Shown: piece by piece, positions 1-6,654 of the stretch | How positions within the stretch are numbered: position 1 is the first letter of the stretch | Layout: each line of letters begins with the position of its first letter | Assembly (NCBI GenBank): GCA_964572065.1 | Contig: CAZNER010000065.1 | Location: forward strand, 1 to 11,394 | DNA length: 11,394 nt | DNA from: CAZNER01 sp964572065 | GTDB lineage: Bacteria > Patescibacteriota > Dojkabacteria > JAHIVN01 | Direction: 5' to 3' | Notes under the pieces: generated by a model | What the model saw: the letters and a program-made list of their open reading frames with translations, nothing else | What the model was told of the DNA's origin: nothing | The model's database searches: none | Position numbers and translations under genes: made by a program

Positions 1-77
1 AAAATAAATCCTGCATTCCCGACGATTAAAATAAAATTAGTTATCTTATTTTTCAATTCATTAATATTTAATTTCAT
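1..77 (-). CDS. Partial membrane protein, 5' end only
   Basis: The first 25 codons are present, beginning MKLNINELKNKITNFIL and becoming hydrophobic at once (ITNFILIVGNAGFI), so a membrane segment or signal anchor near the N-terminus is likely. The ATG overlaps the stop of the upstream gene as ATGA, and an AGGGAT Shine-Dalgarno-like stretch lies just before it, so it is probably translationally coupled in the same operon. The gene runs off the left edge of the window; its function cannot be judged. Confidence 0.6.
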   Translation of the reverse strand, partial: MKLNINELKNKITNFILIVGNAGFI

Positions 78-373
78 GTTATCCCTTTAAAATTAGGGGC
101 TTCAATAGATTCAATAGTTCCATTCATTAATAGAATGAAAGGAGTAGTATTTTCTAAAAAATCAGTACCGTTATAATAAGTTTGAACGCCGTAATTTTCC
201 CAAATGAACTCATTACACCTGTTTACATTATCGACTTGAAACCCATAAAAACATAATGCAAAACCACAACCAAAAATAAATAAAGCGTCTAATAATTTAC
301 TGAAAAATCTAAACCAGCCCATATTTTTGAATGAATCAATTATCTCTCGTCTTTTATCATCTGAATTTGTCAT
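74..373 (-). CDS. Small one-TM membrane protein, 99 aa
   Basis: Not recognised. The N-terminus is charged (MTNSDDKRREIIDSF), followed by one hydrophobic segment at about residues 27-45 (LDALFIFGCGFALCFYGF) and a C-terminal domain of about 50 residues with three NxT sequons (NGT, NTT, NGT). That suggests the C-terminal half faces outside, although C36/C41 lie in the membrane segment and C53 just beyond it. I chose the ATG at 373 rather than the upstream ATG at 442: the longer form would overlap the preceding gene by 68 nt, whereas 373 has a good GAGAGGGAT Shine-Dalgarno at 377-385, formed by the last codons of the preceding gene. The 3' end overlaps the next gene as ATGA. Its place among small membrane genes downstream of the Zot-like ATPase suggests an envelope or assembly component, by inference only. 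Confidence 0.72.
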   Translation of the reverse strand: MTNSDDKRREIIDSFKNMGWFRFFSKLLDALFIFGCGFALCFYGFQVDNVNRCNEFIWENYGVQTYYNGTDFLENTTPFILLMNGTIESIEAPNFKGIT

Positions 374-374
374 T

Positions 375-761
375 TTATCCCTCTCGTGGAGTGAACATTC
401 TTTTAAAGAAGTTTCCGCTTTTCTGTTCTCTTTGTCCTGCAACTATTGAAACTTTCTCTCTACGTCCCTGTCCGTCCTTTGACACATTTAATCTTTTAAC
501 TGTGGTAGTAATTCCCACTTCAGGAGGTAACAAACCAAACGCCCTGAACTCATCTATAACAGTAATACTGTTAATTTGGTCACTAGTTAATCTAGTATTG
601 AAATCTAAAGAACTACGCCCATCTATACCTCTCCTATCTGCGTCTAGATTCTCGAATACCTGCCCGAGTTCCGTCGTTTCCTGAAATGGTACTTCCTGAC
701 CAATCATCTGAACTCTAGAATCTAAAGTCTCCTCTATTTTTTTTTTATGATTTTTTTCCAT
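375..761 (-). CDS. Hypothetical soluble protein, 128 aa
   Basis: The protein starts MEKNHKKKIEETLDSRVQ. It is hydrophilic with no membrane segment. The central part (residues about 52-110) reads as a compact folded domain: DFNTRLTSDQINSITVIDEF, a hydrophobic GLLPPEVG turn, then a basic stretch with KRLNVS and GQGRREKVSIVAG. The C-terminus, GNFFKRMFTPREG, looks like a short basic amphipathic membrane-binding tail. I recognise no family with certainty. The start at 761 is favoured because it overlaps the stop of the 46-aa gene as TAATG. An upstream extension to 836 would only read through that gene in another frame. The product is probably cytoplasmic and peripheral to the membrane machinery encoded around it. 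Confidence 0.75.
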   Translation of the reverse strand: MEKNHKKKIEETLDSRVQMIGQEVPFQETTELGQVFENLDADRRGIDGRSSLDFNTRLTSDQINSITVIDEFRAFGLLPPEVGITTTVKRLNVSKDGQGRREKVSIVAGQREQKSGNFFKRMFTPREG

Positions 762-901
762 TAAAATAACCCTACAATCCAGTATATTATAGCGAACAGT
801 CCCAAAATAAAAGGCAAAACCAATAAAGCCCACCAATACTTCTCAATCAGATTCAAAAAAGGTTTACTTACTCCCATTATTTTCCCGACGATATTATCCA
901 T
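761..901 (-). CDS. Very small one-TM membrane protein, 46 aa
   Basis: This short ORF begins MDNIVGKIMGVSKPFLNLIE and then has one strong membrane helix at about residues 23-45 (rich in W, L, I, F, with a central Pro and Gly), ending GLF. It sits 2 nt after the stop of the 209-aa protein and its stop overlaps the next start as TAATG, so it exactly fills the space between two operon genes. That tight fit, plus the amphipathic helix-TM layout, supports a real gene despite its length and only a weak Shine-Dalgarno (AAGAGAT). Small one-TM proteins of this size are common as minor coat or assembly proteins of membrane-associated viruses; that role is inference. Confidence 0.68.
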   Translation of the reverse strand: MDNIVGKIMGVSKPFLNLIEKYWWALLVLPFILGLFAIIYWIVGLF

Positions 902-903
902 TT

Positions 904-1533
904 TTATCTCTTAAATAACCCCCACCATATAATTATCATAGTAACAATCTGACATAAGATAGTTACAACTCCGATCATAAGATTAATTTTTAAGTAATTA
1001 CTAATTTCTCCCCCTCGAGATAAACTAGAAACGTATTGCTGTCTAACATAATTTTTCATATTGGAAGGAGTTATAGAGAAGTGAGCTTCCTCTTTTCCCG
1101 TCTCCGCTTCGTCATCACTAATATAAGCTAACTCTCTATTAATGGGGACAACTCCCTCCTCATTAAATAAGAAATGATTCATATTTAAACTAATGTCAAA
1201 CCAAGACTCCTCAACAACTAATAAATAAGCTTTTCCAGAATAAATAAACAACAAATCCACTGTTGTCAAAACAAAATGCCTCATAGTCCCATTATTGAAC
1301 ATCATAGTTATTGCATAAGAAGAGTCTCTTTTCTTTTTGAATGTTTTAAAATCTTTTTTTGTAAAAATATCTGTGTGTTTAGTTAATTCTTTCAGATTTT
1401 GTTTATTTTCTACTTTTTTTTTCTCTTCAGAAGATAATTTTTTAAATCTTTTTTCCTGCTTTAAAATGTCGGAAGATATCTCTCTCTTAATTTGTTTTGT
1501 TTTAGTTTTCGCATTCTTAGTTCTTTTTGCCAT
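904..1533 (-). CDS. C-terminally anchored membrane protein with basic coiled N-terminus, 209 aa
   Basis: No family recognised. Three parts are visible. Residues 1-70 are highly basic and probably helical or coiled (repeated K, E, R). Residues about 70-135 form a beta-rich domain with short alternating strands (SYAITMMF, RHFVLTT, LLFIYSGKAYLLVVEESWF, VPINRELAYI). A single C-terminal membrane helix lies at about 183-205 (INLMIGVVTILCQIVTMIII) and ends WWGLFKR. With no signal peptide, the large N-terminal part is probably cytoplasmic, so it could dock the upstream ATPase at the membrane; this is inference. The ATG at 1533 is preferred; a GTG at 1539 in the same frame would add two residues. The gene lies 58 nt after the ATPase stop and 2 nt before the 46-aa gene. 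Confidence 0.75.
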   Translation of the reverse strand: MAKRTKNAKTKTKQIKREISSDILKQEKRFKKLSSEEKKKVENKQNLKELTKHTDIFTKKDFKTFKKKRDSSYAITMMFNNGTMRHFVLTTVDLLFIYSGKAYLLVVEESWFDISLNMNHFLFNEEGVVPINRELAYISDDEAETGKEEAHFSITPSNMKNYVRQQYVSSLSRGGEISNYLKINLMIGVVTILCQIVTMIIIWWGLFKR

Positions 1534-1591
1534 CTTCACACACCCACATACAACTTAATTCCTTTCAACATTATTAATAATTTGTCTTTGA

Positions 1592-2323
1592 TCATAAATA
1601 AACATCATCCCCAAATTTAACTAATGCAAAAGAATCATAATATACATAATAAGGATTTCCAATAAATCTACTTCTAGACGACCAAGATTTTTTCCCATCA
1701 AAAACAAAATCGTGATAATCCTCCACTGCAAAATCCCCAGTAAAATATTTTTTTTCGATCCAAGTAATAGGTAAATCTTTCTCAACGACTTTCCCTTTTT
1801 CCCACACTAAAGTAGGCATAGTTTTATTTACTTGACATTTTCTCACTAATGTTATCTCATGCAATAAATCTCTTAAACTGACATCAATACGAGCCAATTT
1901 TTGGGAGATACATACAATATCGTTCTTCTCTGAACTGCCTAGTATTTTTCTGATTTGGGATATCCACATAGACATTAATACATTCCATTTAGACATGCTT
2001 TGTCTTGAATGCATAATATTATGTATCTCGTCCAGAAATAAATTAAAATTATCCTTATCGTTCCAAAAATCCCAATTTATATATGGTTTCATGACCGGAG
2101 TCCCATCTTTCTTTATTGATTCTTGCTTAGTATCAATAATATCTTCTTTTTTTAGTCTATAATTATTCTCTACATGAATATCCATGTTAGAAAAGGTAGG
2201 AACTCCGGAATCAACTATATCTTTAACAACAGACAAAGTCTTTCCAGAGCCGACGCCCCCAATTACTGCTTTAATCAAGTGACTTAACTGGAATCCAGTA
2301 CTCTTTTGCTTCATGACCTGCAT
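1592..2323 (-). CDS. Zot-like / FtsK-HerA superfamily P-loop ATPase
   Basis: Numbering from the ATG at 2323 (243 aa). Walker A is GGVGSGKT at residues 22-29. Walker B is FNLFLDE at 93-99, followed by IHNIMHSRQS. A strand with a polar sensor, IVCISQ, lies at 136-141, and DVSLRD with R151 sits where this superfamily has its arginine after the sensor strand. This order, the short length and the GxGSGKT near the N-terminus match Zot-type (inovirus pI-like) and related viral assembly or packaging ATPases. These hydrolyse ATP to drive DNA or virion movement across the membrane. No membrane helix is visible, unlike inovirus pI; the C-tail-anchored protein encoded next could supply one. The start is uncertain: the ATG at 2323 overlaps the preceding gene by 53 nt, while a TTG at 2278 (giving IKAVIGGVGSGKT near the N-terminus) overlaps by 8 nt. 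Neither has a strong Shine-Dalgarno. Confidence 0.82.
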   Translation of the reverse strand: MQVMKQKSTGFQLSHLIKAVIGGVGSGKTLSVVKDIVDSGVPTFSNMDIHVENNYRLKKEDIIDTKQESIKKDGTPVMKPYINWDFWNDKDNFNLFLDEIHNIMHSRQSMSKWNVLMSMWISQIRKILGSSEKNDIVCISQKLARIDVSLRDLLHEITLVRKCQVNKTMPTLVWEKGKVVEKDLPITWIEKKYFTGDFAVEDYHDFVFDGKKSWSSRSRFIGNPYYVYYDSFALVKFGDDVYL

Positions 2324-2678
2324 AAGCTTTTCCCAGTTTTTTCTTTTTGAATAAAAAAGTTTTATTTTTCAAGAAATTTAAAACTTCTGTATGAGTCTCA
2401 ATTTTTTTAACTTCACTATTTAAAATTTCTAGTTCTTGAATAAATCTATCTAATACACTTCCTTCTGGAACAGTATTACTCGTAGCTGTTGAAGGTATTT
2501 TAATCCATTCGTGAAACATGCCAGTTTTAGATTTCTTTAACAAATCTGTATTAATCGGCTCTATTGACACATGGTACTGTTCAACTTCCTCGTCAGCTAT
2601 TGTACTTTTTTCAATACTGACTTCTTTGACTTTACCTTCAAATTCCTCAATTCCTTCTGCTTTTGTTCTTTCAACCAT
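2271..2678 (-). CDS. Hypothetical protein, 135 aa, possibly OB-fold-like
   Basis: Not securely recognised. The protein is soluble with no signal or membrane segment. The N-terminal half reads as a small beta-barrel-like domain (EFEGKVKEVSIEKS, YHVSIEPI, FHEWIKIPS). A helix rich in E/L follows (VLDRFIQELEILNSEVKK), then a second beta unit (NKTFLFKKKKLG, EAKEYWIPVKSL). Such patterns occur in OB-fold nucleic-acid-binding proteins, but I would treat that as a weak guess. The ATG at 2678 has a strong GGAGG Shine-Dalgarno about 10 nt upstream, inside the regulator gene, and the next in-frame Met is far inside (residue 54). So the 82-nt overlap with the regulator is probably real. It lies between the regulator and the ATPase, which suggests a partner in DNA handling or assembly. 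Confidence 0.7.
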   Translation of the reverse strand: MVERTKAEGIEEFEGKVKEVSIEKSTIADEEVEQYHVSIEPINTDLLKKSKTGMFHEWIKIPSTATSNTVPEGSVLDRFIQELEILNSEVKKIETHTEVLNFLKNKTFLFKKKKLGKAYAGHEAKEYWIPVKSLD

Positions 2679-2839
2679 TTTTTATTTTCCTCCTTACATT
2701 TATTGATGTAATTTTTAACAATTTTTTTGTTATTAATACAAGAACGTACAAATTCTGAAAAATTCCCTTCTTTAGTTATAATATTAGCTATCTGTACATC
2801 CTTTAATGTTAAAGATATATGTTTTGTGTAATTGACCAT
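2597..2839 (-). CDS. Ribbon-helix-helix (CopG/Arc-type) transcription regulator, 80 aa
   Basis: Residues 5-36 fit a ribbon-helix-helix domain: strand TKHISLTL, helix 1 KDVQIANIITKEG, then NFSEFVRSCINN as helix 2. The NFSEFVRxxI signature is typical of this family. RHH proteins bind DNA as dimers through the beta ribbon and usually repress their own operon. Residues about 37-80 form a long lysine-rich helix or tail, longer than usual, whose last 27 codons overlap the next gene in another frame. I place the start at the ATG at 2839 rather than the GTG at 2845, because a TATATAAAT box is centred 26 nt upstream, which puts transcription start at or very near the A of this ATG (leaderless). It is the first gene of the left operon, and a paired inverted repeat lies just upstream of its promoter as a possible operator. 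Confidence 0.85.
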   Translation of the reverse strand: MVNYTKHISLTLKDVQIANIITKEGNFSEFVRSCINNKKIVKNYINKCKEENKKWLKEQKQKELRNLKVKSKKSVLKKVQ

Positions 2840-2860
2840 TACCACAAATAACCAATACTT

Positions 2861-2870
2861 ATTTATATAG
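2861..2870 (-). promoter_or_regulatory. Archaeal TATA box and BRE for the left operon
   Basis: Read on the minus strand, the stretch CCGAAAACTATATAAATAAG contains a purine-rich BRE-like CCGAAAAC directly followed by TATATAAAT. The TATA centre is 26 nt from the ATG at 2839, the normal distance to an archaeal transcription start, so the transcript should be leaderless. The core is identical in sequence and spacing to the promoter of the plus-strand regulator at 9627-9635. Confidence 0.75.
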
Positions 2871-2923
2871 TTTTCGGAAAAAAGAGAGGGAAGTGGTCAG
2901 AAATTTCTCTCCCTTTTCCGAAA
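2871..2923. repeat. Inverted repeat upstream of the RHH promoter, candidate operator
   Basis: TTTCGGAAAA at 2872-2881 is the exact reverse complement of TTTTCCGAAA at 2914-2923, with 32 nt between the arms. The first arm is immediately upstream of the TATA box and overlaps the BRE-like element. A 10-bp palindrome, AGAAATTTCT, lies between the arms at 2899-2908. Spaced inverted arms around a promoter fit a site for a dimeric or tetrameric RHH repressor, here presumably the gene it fronts. It could also be part of a termination signal for the operon ending at 2946, but no T-run follows the stem in that direction. Confidence 0.45.
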
Positions 2924-2945
2924 TTGGACATGATACAAAAGAACT

Positions 2946-3314
2946 TTAAGCTCTTCCTCGTCTAGATTTACTTTTTCTTTTAGTGGGTTTTGGTTTGGTT
3001 CTCTTTCGAGGTGAATCGTCAAATTTATCCACTACCTTCATAAATCCTTCACCTAACTTTTTAAGTTTTTCGGTATTTTCTTTGATTTTCCTATTTCTTT
3101 CTTCAATCGCTTTTTTATGTCTTTGTTTTTCCTGCTCTAAAACTCGCTTTTCTTGAGGAGTTAATTTTACTTTTCCAGCTTCTCTTATTTCTTTTTGTTT
3201 TCTCAATAACGCTATTTCTTCCCTCATCTTCTGTTCTCTATGTTCTTGTGTCTTTTTAGCAAGTTCAAGCTTTTTGTCTAAATACTTCATTTTAATTGTA
3301 CTGATAAAACTCAT
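2946..3314 (-). CDS. Coiled-coil protein with basic C-terminal tail, 122 aa
   Basis: Almost entirely charged and helical. Residues about 8-95 are a long K/E/R/Q-rich stretch with leucines and isoleucines at coiled-coil-like spacing (KYLDKKLELAKKTQEHREQK, then LTPQEKRVLEQEKQR and EKLKKLGEGFMKVVDKF). Residues 100-122 form a strongly basic disordered tail (SPRKRTKPKPTKRKSKSRRG). No signal peptide or membrane segment is visible. Basic tails of this kind bind nucleic acid, so a DNA-condensing, scaffold or adaptor role is possible, but this is inference. A GGAGGT Shine-Dalgarno 10 nt before the ATG, just after the stop of the giant adhesin gene, supports the start and membership in the structural operon, of which it is the last gene. 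Confidence 0.75.
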   Translation of the reverse strand: MSFISTIKMKYLDKKLELAKKTQEHREQKMREEIALLRKQKEIREAGKVKLTPQEKRVLEQEKQRHKKAIEERNRKIKENTEKLKKLGEGFMKVVDKFDDSPRKRTKPKPTKRKSKSRRGRA

Positions 3315-3331
3315 TTTTTTTCATACCTCCA

Positions 3332-6300
3332 TTAAATAAACGACATGATAAACATTATTATCCCGAATAATATGACCACTACACCTATAACAAAATTACA
3401 TCCAATAATAGCCCCACCAAATATCAACATACCTAAACCGACGAGCATGTCAATCGCAGGAAACTTAATATATATACGACCCAAAATAAAAATAGTTACT
3501 AAAACAAAAAAGATTAATCCAGTCATTAAAACAGTAGGAATATCATCATCAGGACAAACATTCGCAACAAAAAACCCTCCTGTGGAAGTGTCATCTACAC
3601 GAGAAACCACCTCAAAATTTAATGTTTCGGTTGCAGTGTTTGTACTCCCAGTAAGAGGAGAATGACACATCTCTTTATTAGAGTATCTTGTAGTTATAGC
3701 CCACTGATTATTTTTAGTTCTAACCACACTTATAACATCTTGATTATTCCATTCTGAATCAACATAACGAATCCACGTCTCCCCATCAGAACTAACAAAA
3801 TGTCCTGCATACTCACTATTTTCAAGATAGATAAAATCTCCGTCAATATACTCCGTTATTGTCCATGTAGGAGCTAACGCTTTCTGCGAAAGACATATTA
3901 TCCAATCATAAGAATCTTTCAATTTTGTTACTTTATAATCTTCTAGAGGAGGGATACTTCCCGCATGAGAAATATCAAAAGAAAAATCATCTTTATAATT
4001 CGTAAAAGTTAATTTATCTTCTTCTTTATTTGCATAATACCCAAAATCAGACGGACTTAAATATATTCCCGTCCCCGAATCCCCACATTTCCAAGTAATA
4101 GTTCCGTTCCCCGTAATATTAGGAGTAAAAGTCAGATTAAAAGTATCTGTTGGTTGTGTAGTATGTTGTTTAATTCCAGTACTATAATCGTCATAACTTC
4201 CGATAGTTATATTTCCCATTATTTGAAATAAATTTAAATCATAACATGATACACTGAAAGTAATAGATTCATTCACATAATAGACTTCATTATCGACCGC
4301 AGGGACTAATGGAGTTATAACCGGATTCGTTACATCTGTTACATTTGTAAAATTAAATACTGTTGTCTCAACAGTAAAATTATTATCTGAATCGTAAGCC
4401 ACAGTCGTAAAATTAAATTCTCCAGTATATAATATAGACCCGTTTAATTCGTGAACATAAACTCCATCCCCATTAAACCTAGTTTTATTCCAAATTAAAT
4501 CTTGAGTATGATAATCTGTTAATAAATAAGTATGATTTTCTAAATCAAAATCAATAACTGAAACAATAAAAGTAATATTACTATTCTTACTTACATCCAC
4601 TACAACACCATCATTAAAATTATATGTTTTAGAATTCCTATCTTCTAAAGTTTGGTCTATCAAGATTAATGAATGAGATATTTGAGGTGGTATGTTTCCT
4701 ATCGTAATGGTTTCTGTTAAGTTTACATTATAAATAGTATCAGGGTTAGTACAATTTAGCATGATTCTTTTTTCACCTATTTCTGTATATAAATAGTAGC
4801 GAGAATTAACACTATACCACCCTAAAGAACTATTATAATCTAAACTGGGATGGATTAAATCTATCTCTTCACGACCATATAATAAGTCCTTAACTACATG
4901 ACGACTATTATAACCAGTAACATCATTATATAAATCATAGGTTATATTATTATGTGCAGTACAATTATCACCTATCTTAATAACAAAAACCCCAAAATTA
5001 TCTTCACATAAAGGTATCTGATTTTTATTAATAACAAAATCATCCAAAACAGTCCCGCCACAAGTTAAATCATCAATAATAAAATCATTTCTAATTAAAT
5101 CCGCATGACATAATTCCACATATATATAATCATCTTTCACGTTCGTAGTGGGAAGTCCTAATACATCCACACTCTGACCCGAATCTATATCACAACTATT
5201 CCCAGCATTACACAAAGTAAAATTAGTATTCTCATAAGCATATACTCCTGTAACATTCCCTACATTCAATAAATCACAAGAACTATCATCTAAAACACTC
5301 CCATTATCCCTAGAGTGATTTCCATAAAATAACACATAATCTAATCTGTCAAAATAAGATGATTCTGTACCCCCTATATTAGTAAAAATAATATCTAATA
5401 ATCCGCTCTTAACATCTATATAAGTATATAAATTAGTAGTATTCTGATTCCCTGCTACATCTGAACAGTTCACTCTCCACCCTACTCCATAATCGTTTAA
5501 AAATTCTATTGTTGTAAAATTAATAGGAGTGTCTGCCGTTACTGAGGTAGTTTCATTCATTGTGAGAGTTCCTGTTAAATTGTGCCATAATGAACACGCT
5601 CCATCCTCAGTACTTTCGACTTGCACAGTCCAGTTAATATTATCTGCTGTCCAATTAGTCACATATATAGAAGGAGAATCCAAATCTAAAGTAGATTTTT
5701 GGGGTCTGTCAGTTATATTTCCCGCATAAGCCCAACATTTATCAAACATAAAATTTCCGTTACCATCTTTAACGATTTTAACTCCGTTATTAACACTCCA
5801 TGGGTCAGTATGCTTAATAGACCCGATACTTTCATTATTGACATAATACTCCACATTATTATTAGACTCATTCAAAGTAACATGAATACTCAATTTATAT
5901 ACTGTATTAACTGAAAAAGAAGTACTTGACACTGTCGGAGAGAGATAACCTCCATAAGTAAACTTACTCGTATCGCCTCCATGCACTCCTAACATCTGAC
6001 CATCACCCCACCCTACATAATTCGGACAGGTTCCTAATGCACAAGTAACATAAATTCCACTCGTATCAAAACCACCTGACCCTGACGGGAGAGAAGTCAC
6101 ATTCATATAACACTCATAAGTAACGTTACTAGTTTCAACCCCTACTAAATAATCAACAGACCCCACACCTGAAAATATAGTCATTGCTCTTTTGTCTCTA
6201 GAGCCAATATCATAATGAACTCGACTCAAATCAGGAGCGCCAAGATATAAATAATTGGTTGAAATATCTATATCACCTTTCCACATAGACTGATTTAGAT

Positions 6301-6436
6301 TTTCTTCTTCAAAACTATCACAAAAATAAATATTATTATCATTATCCGACCCTGAACACCCCTCCAAATCCTCAGCATAAGTTAAACTACTTAAAAGAAT
6401 AATACACAATCCAATAATTAATAATAATTTTTTCAT
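3332..6436 (-). CDS. Giant membrane-anchored adhesin with LamG-like and Ig-like domains, 1034 aa
   Basis: A Sec signal peptide lies at residues 1-21 (MKKLLLIIGLCIILLSSLTYA, cleavage likely before EDLEG). Residues about 36-243 look like a concanavalin A/LamG-type lectin domain: DSFEEENLNQSMW near its start, EYYVNNESIGSIKH and KIVKDGNGNFMFDKCWAYAG near its end. A long run of Ig-like beta domains follows (e.g. about 255-345 and 740-850), with WRVNCSDVAGNQN-type and SVSCYDLN-type strands. More than 30 NxS/T sequons and many cysteines indicate an exported, glycosylated ectodomain. Three hydrophobic helices at the very C-terminus (about 966-986, 995-1012, 1013-1033) anchor it. LamG-type ectodomains on giant proteins occur in PAV1-like spindle-shaped viruses and on DPANN cell surfaces. 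The start overlaps the zinc-protein stop as ATGA. Likely role: host or partner recognition at the particle or cell surface. Confidence 0.82.
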   Translation of the reverse strand: MKKLLLIIGLCIILLSSLTYAEDLEGCSGSDNDNNIYFCDSFEEENLNQSMWKGDIDISTNYLYLGAPDLSRVHYDIGSRDKRAMTIFSGVGSVDYLVGVETSNVTYECYMNVTSLPSGSGGFDTSGIYVTCALGTCPNYVGWGDGQMLGVHGGDTSKFTYGGYLSPTVSSTSFSVNTVYKLSIHVTLNESNNNVEYYVNNESIGSIKHTDPWSVNNGVKIVKDGNGNFMFDKCWAYAGNITDRPQKSTLDLDSPSIYVTNWTADNINWTVQVESTEDGACSLWHNLTGTLTMNETTSVTADTPINFTTIEFLNDYGVGWRVNCSDVAGNQNTTNLYTYIDVKSGLLDIIFTNIGGTESSYFDRLDYVLFYGNHSRDNGSVLDDSSCDLLNVGNVTGVYAYENTNFTLCNAGNSCDIDSGQSVDVLGLPTTNVKDDYIYVELCHADLIRNDFIIDDLTCGGTVLDDFVINKNQIPLCEDNFGVFVIKIGDNCTAHNNITYDLYNDVTGYNSRHVVKDLLYGREEIDLIHPSLDYNSSLGWYSVNSRYYLYTEIGEKRIMLNCTNPDTIYNVNLTETITIGNIPPQISHSLILIDQTLEDRNSKTYNFNDGVVVDVSKNSNITFIVSVIDFDLENHTYLLTDYHTQDLIWNKTRFNGDGVYVHELNGSILYTGEFNFTTVAYDSDNNFTVETTVFNFTNVTDVTNPVITPLVPAVDNEVYYVNESITFSVSCYDLNLFQIMGNITIGSYDDYSTGIKQHTTQPTDTFNLTFTPNITGNGTITWKCGDSGTGIYLSPSDFGYYANKEEDKLTFTNYKDDFSFDISHAGSIPPLEDYKVTKLKDSYDWIICLSQKALAPTWTITEYIDGDFIYLENSEYAGHFVSSDGETWIRYVDSEWNNQDVISVVRTKNNQWAITTRYSNKEMCHSPLTGSTNTATETLNFEVVSRVDDTSTGGFFVANVCPDDDIPTVLMTGLIFFVLVTIFILGRIYIKFPAIDMLVGLGMLIFGGAIIGCNFVIGVVVILFGIIMFIMSFI

Positions 6437-6654
6437 ATTGAATCTAATAATAAATCTGCTATAACTTCGTTCTCTTTAGAGTATTTAATTTTATTATAAT
6501 CTTCAATCTCTTGAGAAGATTTACTTGTAATATAACAATCAATACATAACTGTCCCACAGTACAATTAATACAGGAGTATTTCCCACATTTTAAACACTT
6601 TCTTACTACTTTATTCTTACTTTGACAATTAGGACACACGGTTTTAAACACCAT
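6433..6654 (-). CDS. Eight-cysteine zinc-binding protein, 73 aa
   Basis: Four CxxC knuckles fill the first 40 residues: C7/C10, C20/C23, C28/C31 and C37/C40, spaced x9, x4 and x5. Eight cysteines are enough for two zinc ions. The tight spacing allows either two consecutive zinc ribbons or a cross-brace fold of the RING/FYVE/B-box kind; topology cannot be decided by eye. Residues 41-73 are an acidic helical tail (SSQEIEDYNKIKYSKENEV, ending ADLLLDSI). There is no signal peptide, so it is cytoplasmic. A GAGGGGG Shine-Dalgarno 6 nt before the ATG and an ATGA overlap with the adhesin gene show it is a coupled member of the structural operon. A small zinc adaptor between two membrane-protein genes suggests a protein-protein or nucleic-acid contact during assembly, by inference. 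Confidence 0.82.
   Translation of the reverse strand: MVFKTVCPNCQSKNKVVRKCLKCGKYSCINCTVGQLCIDCYITSKSSQEIEDYNKIKYSKENEVIADLLLDSI

Noticed and set aside
374..442. Upstream start of the 99-aa membrane protein at 442
   Set aside because: It would overlap the preceding gene by 68 nt and adds a charged stretch; the ATG at 373 has a clear Shine-Dalgarno.
331..684. Plus-strand open frame opposite the 128-aa and 99-aa genes
   Set aside because: Antisense shadow of well-supported minus-strand genes: no promoter or Shine-Dalgarno, and composition reflects the opposite strand.
762..836. N-terminal extension of the 128-aa protein (start at 836)
   Set aside because: It overlaps the coherent 46-aa TM gene in another frame; the ATG at 761 forms a TAATG junction and gives a sensible protein start.
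1592..2323. Zot-like protein as a zonula occludens toxin
   Set aside because: The toxin label comes from one Vibrio phage protein; the visible motifs are those of the ATPase domain, and the context is assembly or export.
2881..2913. AAAGAGAGGG and TTTCTCTCCC as the inner stem of a terminator hairpin
   Set aside because: These are complements in the same direction (a mirror-type relation), so they cannot pair as a hairpin; only the outer 10-bp arms are true inverted repeats.
3345..3665. Plus-strand open frame opposite the adhesin's C-terminus
   Set aside because: Shadow of the TM-rich end of the 1034-aa gene; similar plus-strand shadows at 1337-1558, 2518-2706, 5529-5914 and 10292-11033 were discarded for the same reason.
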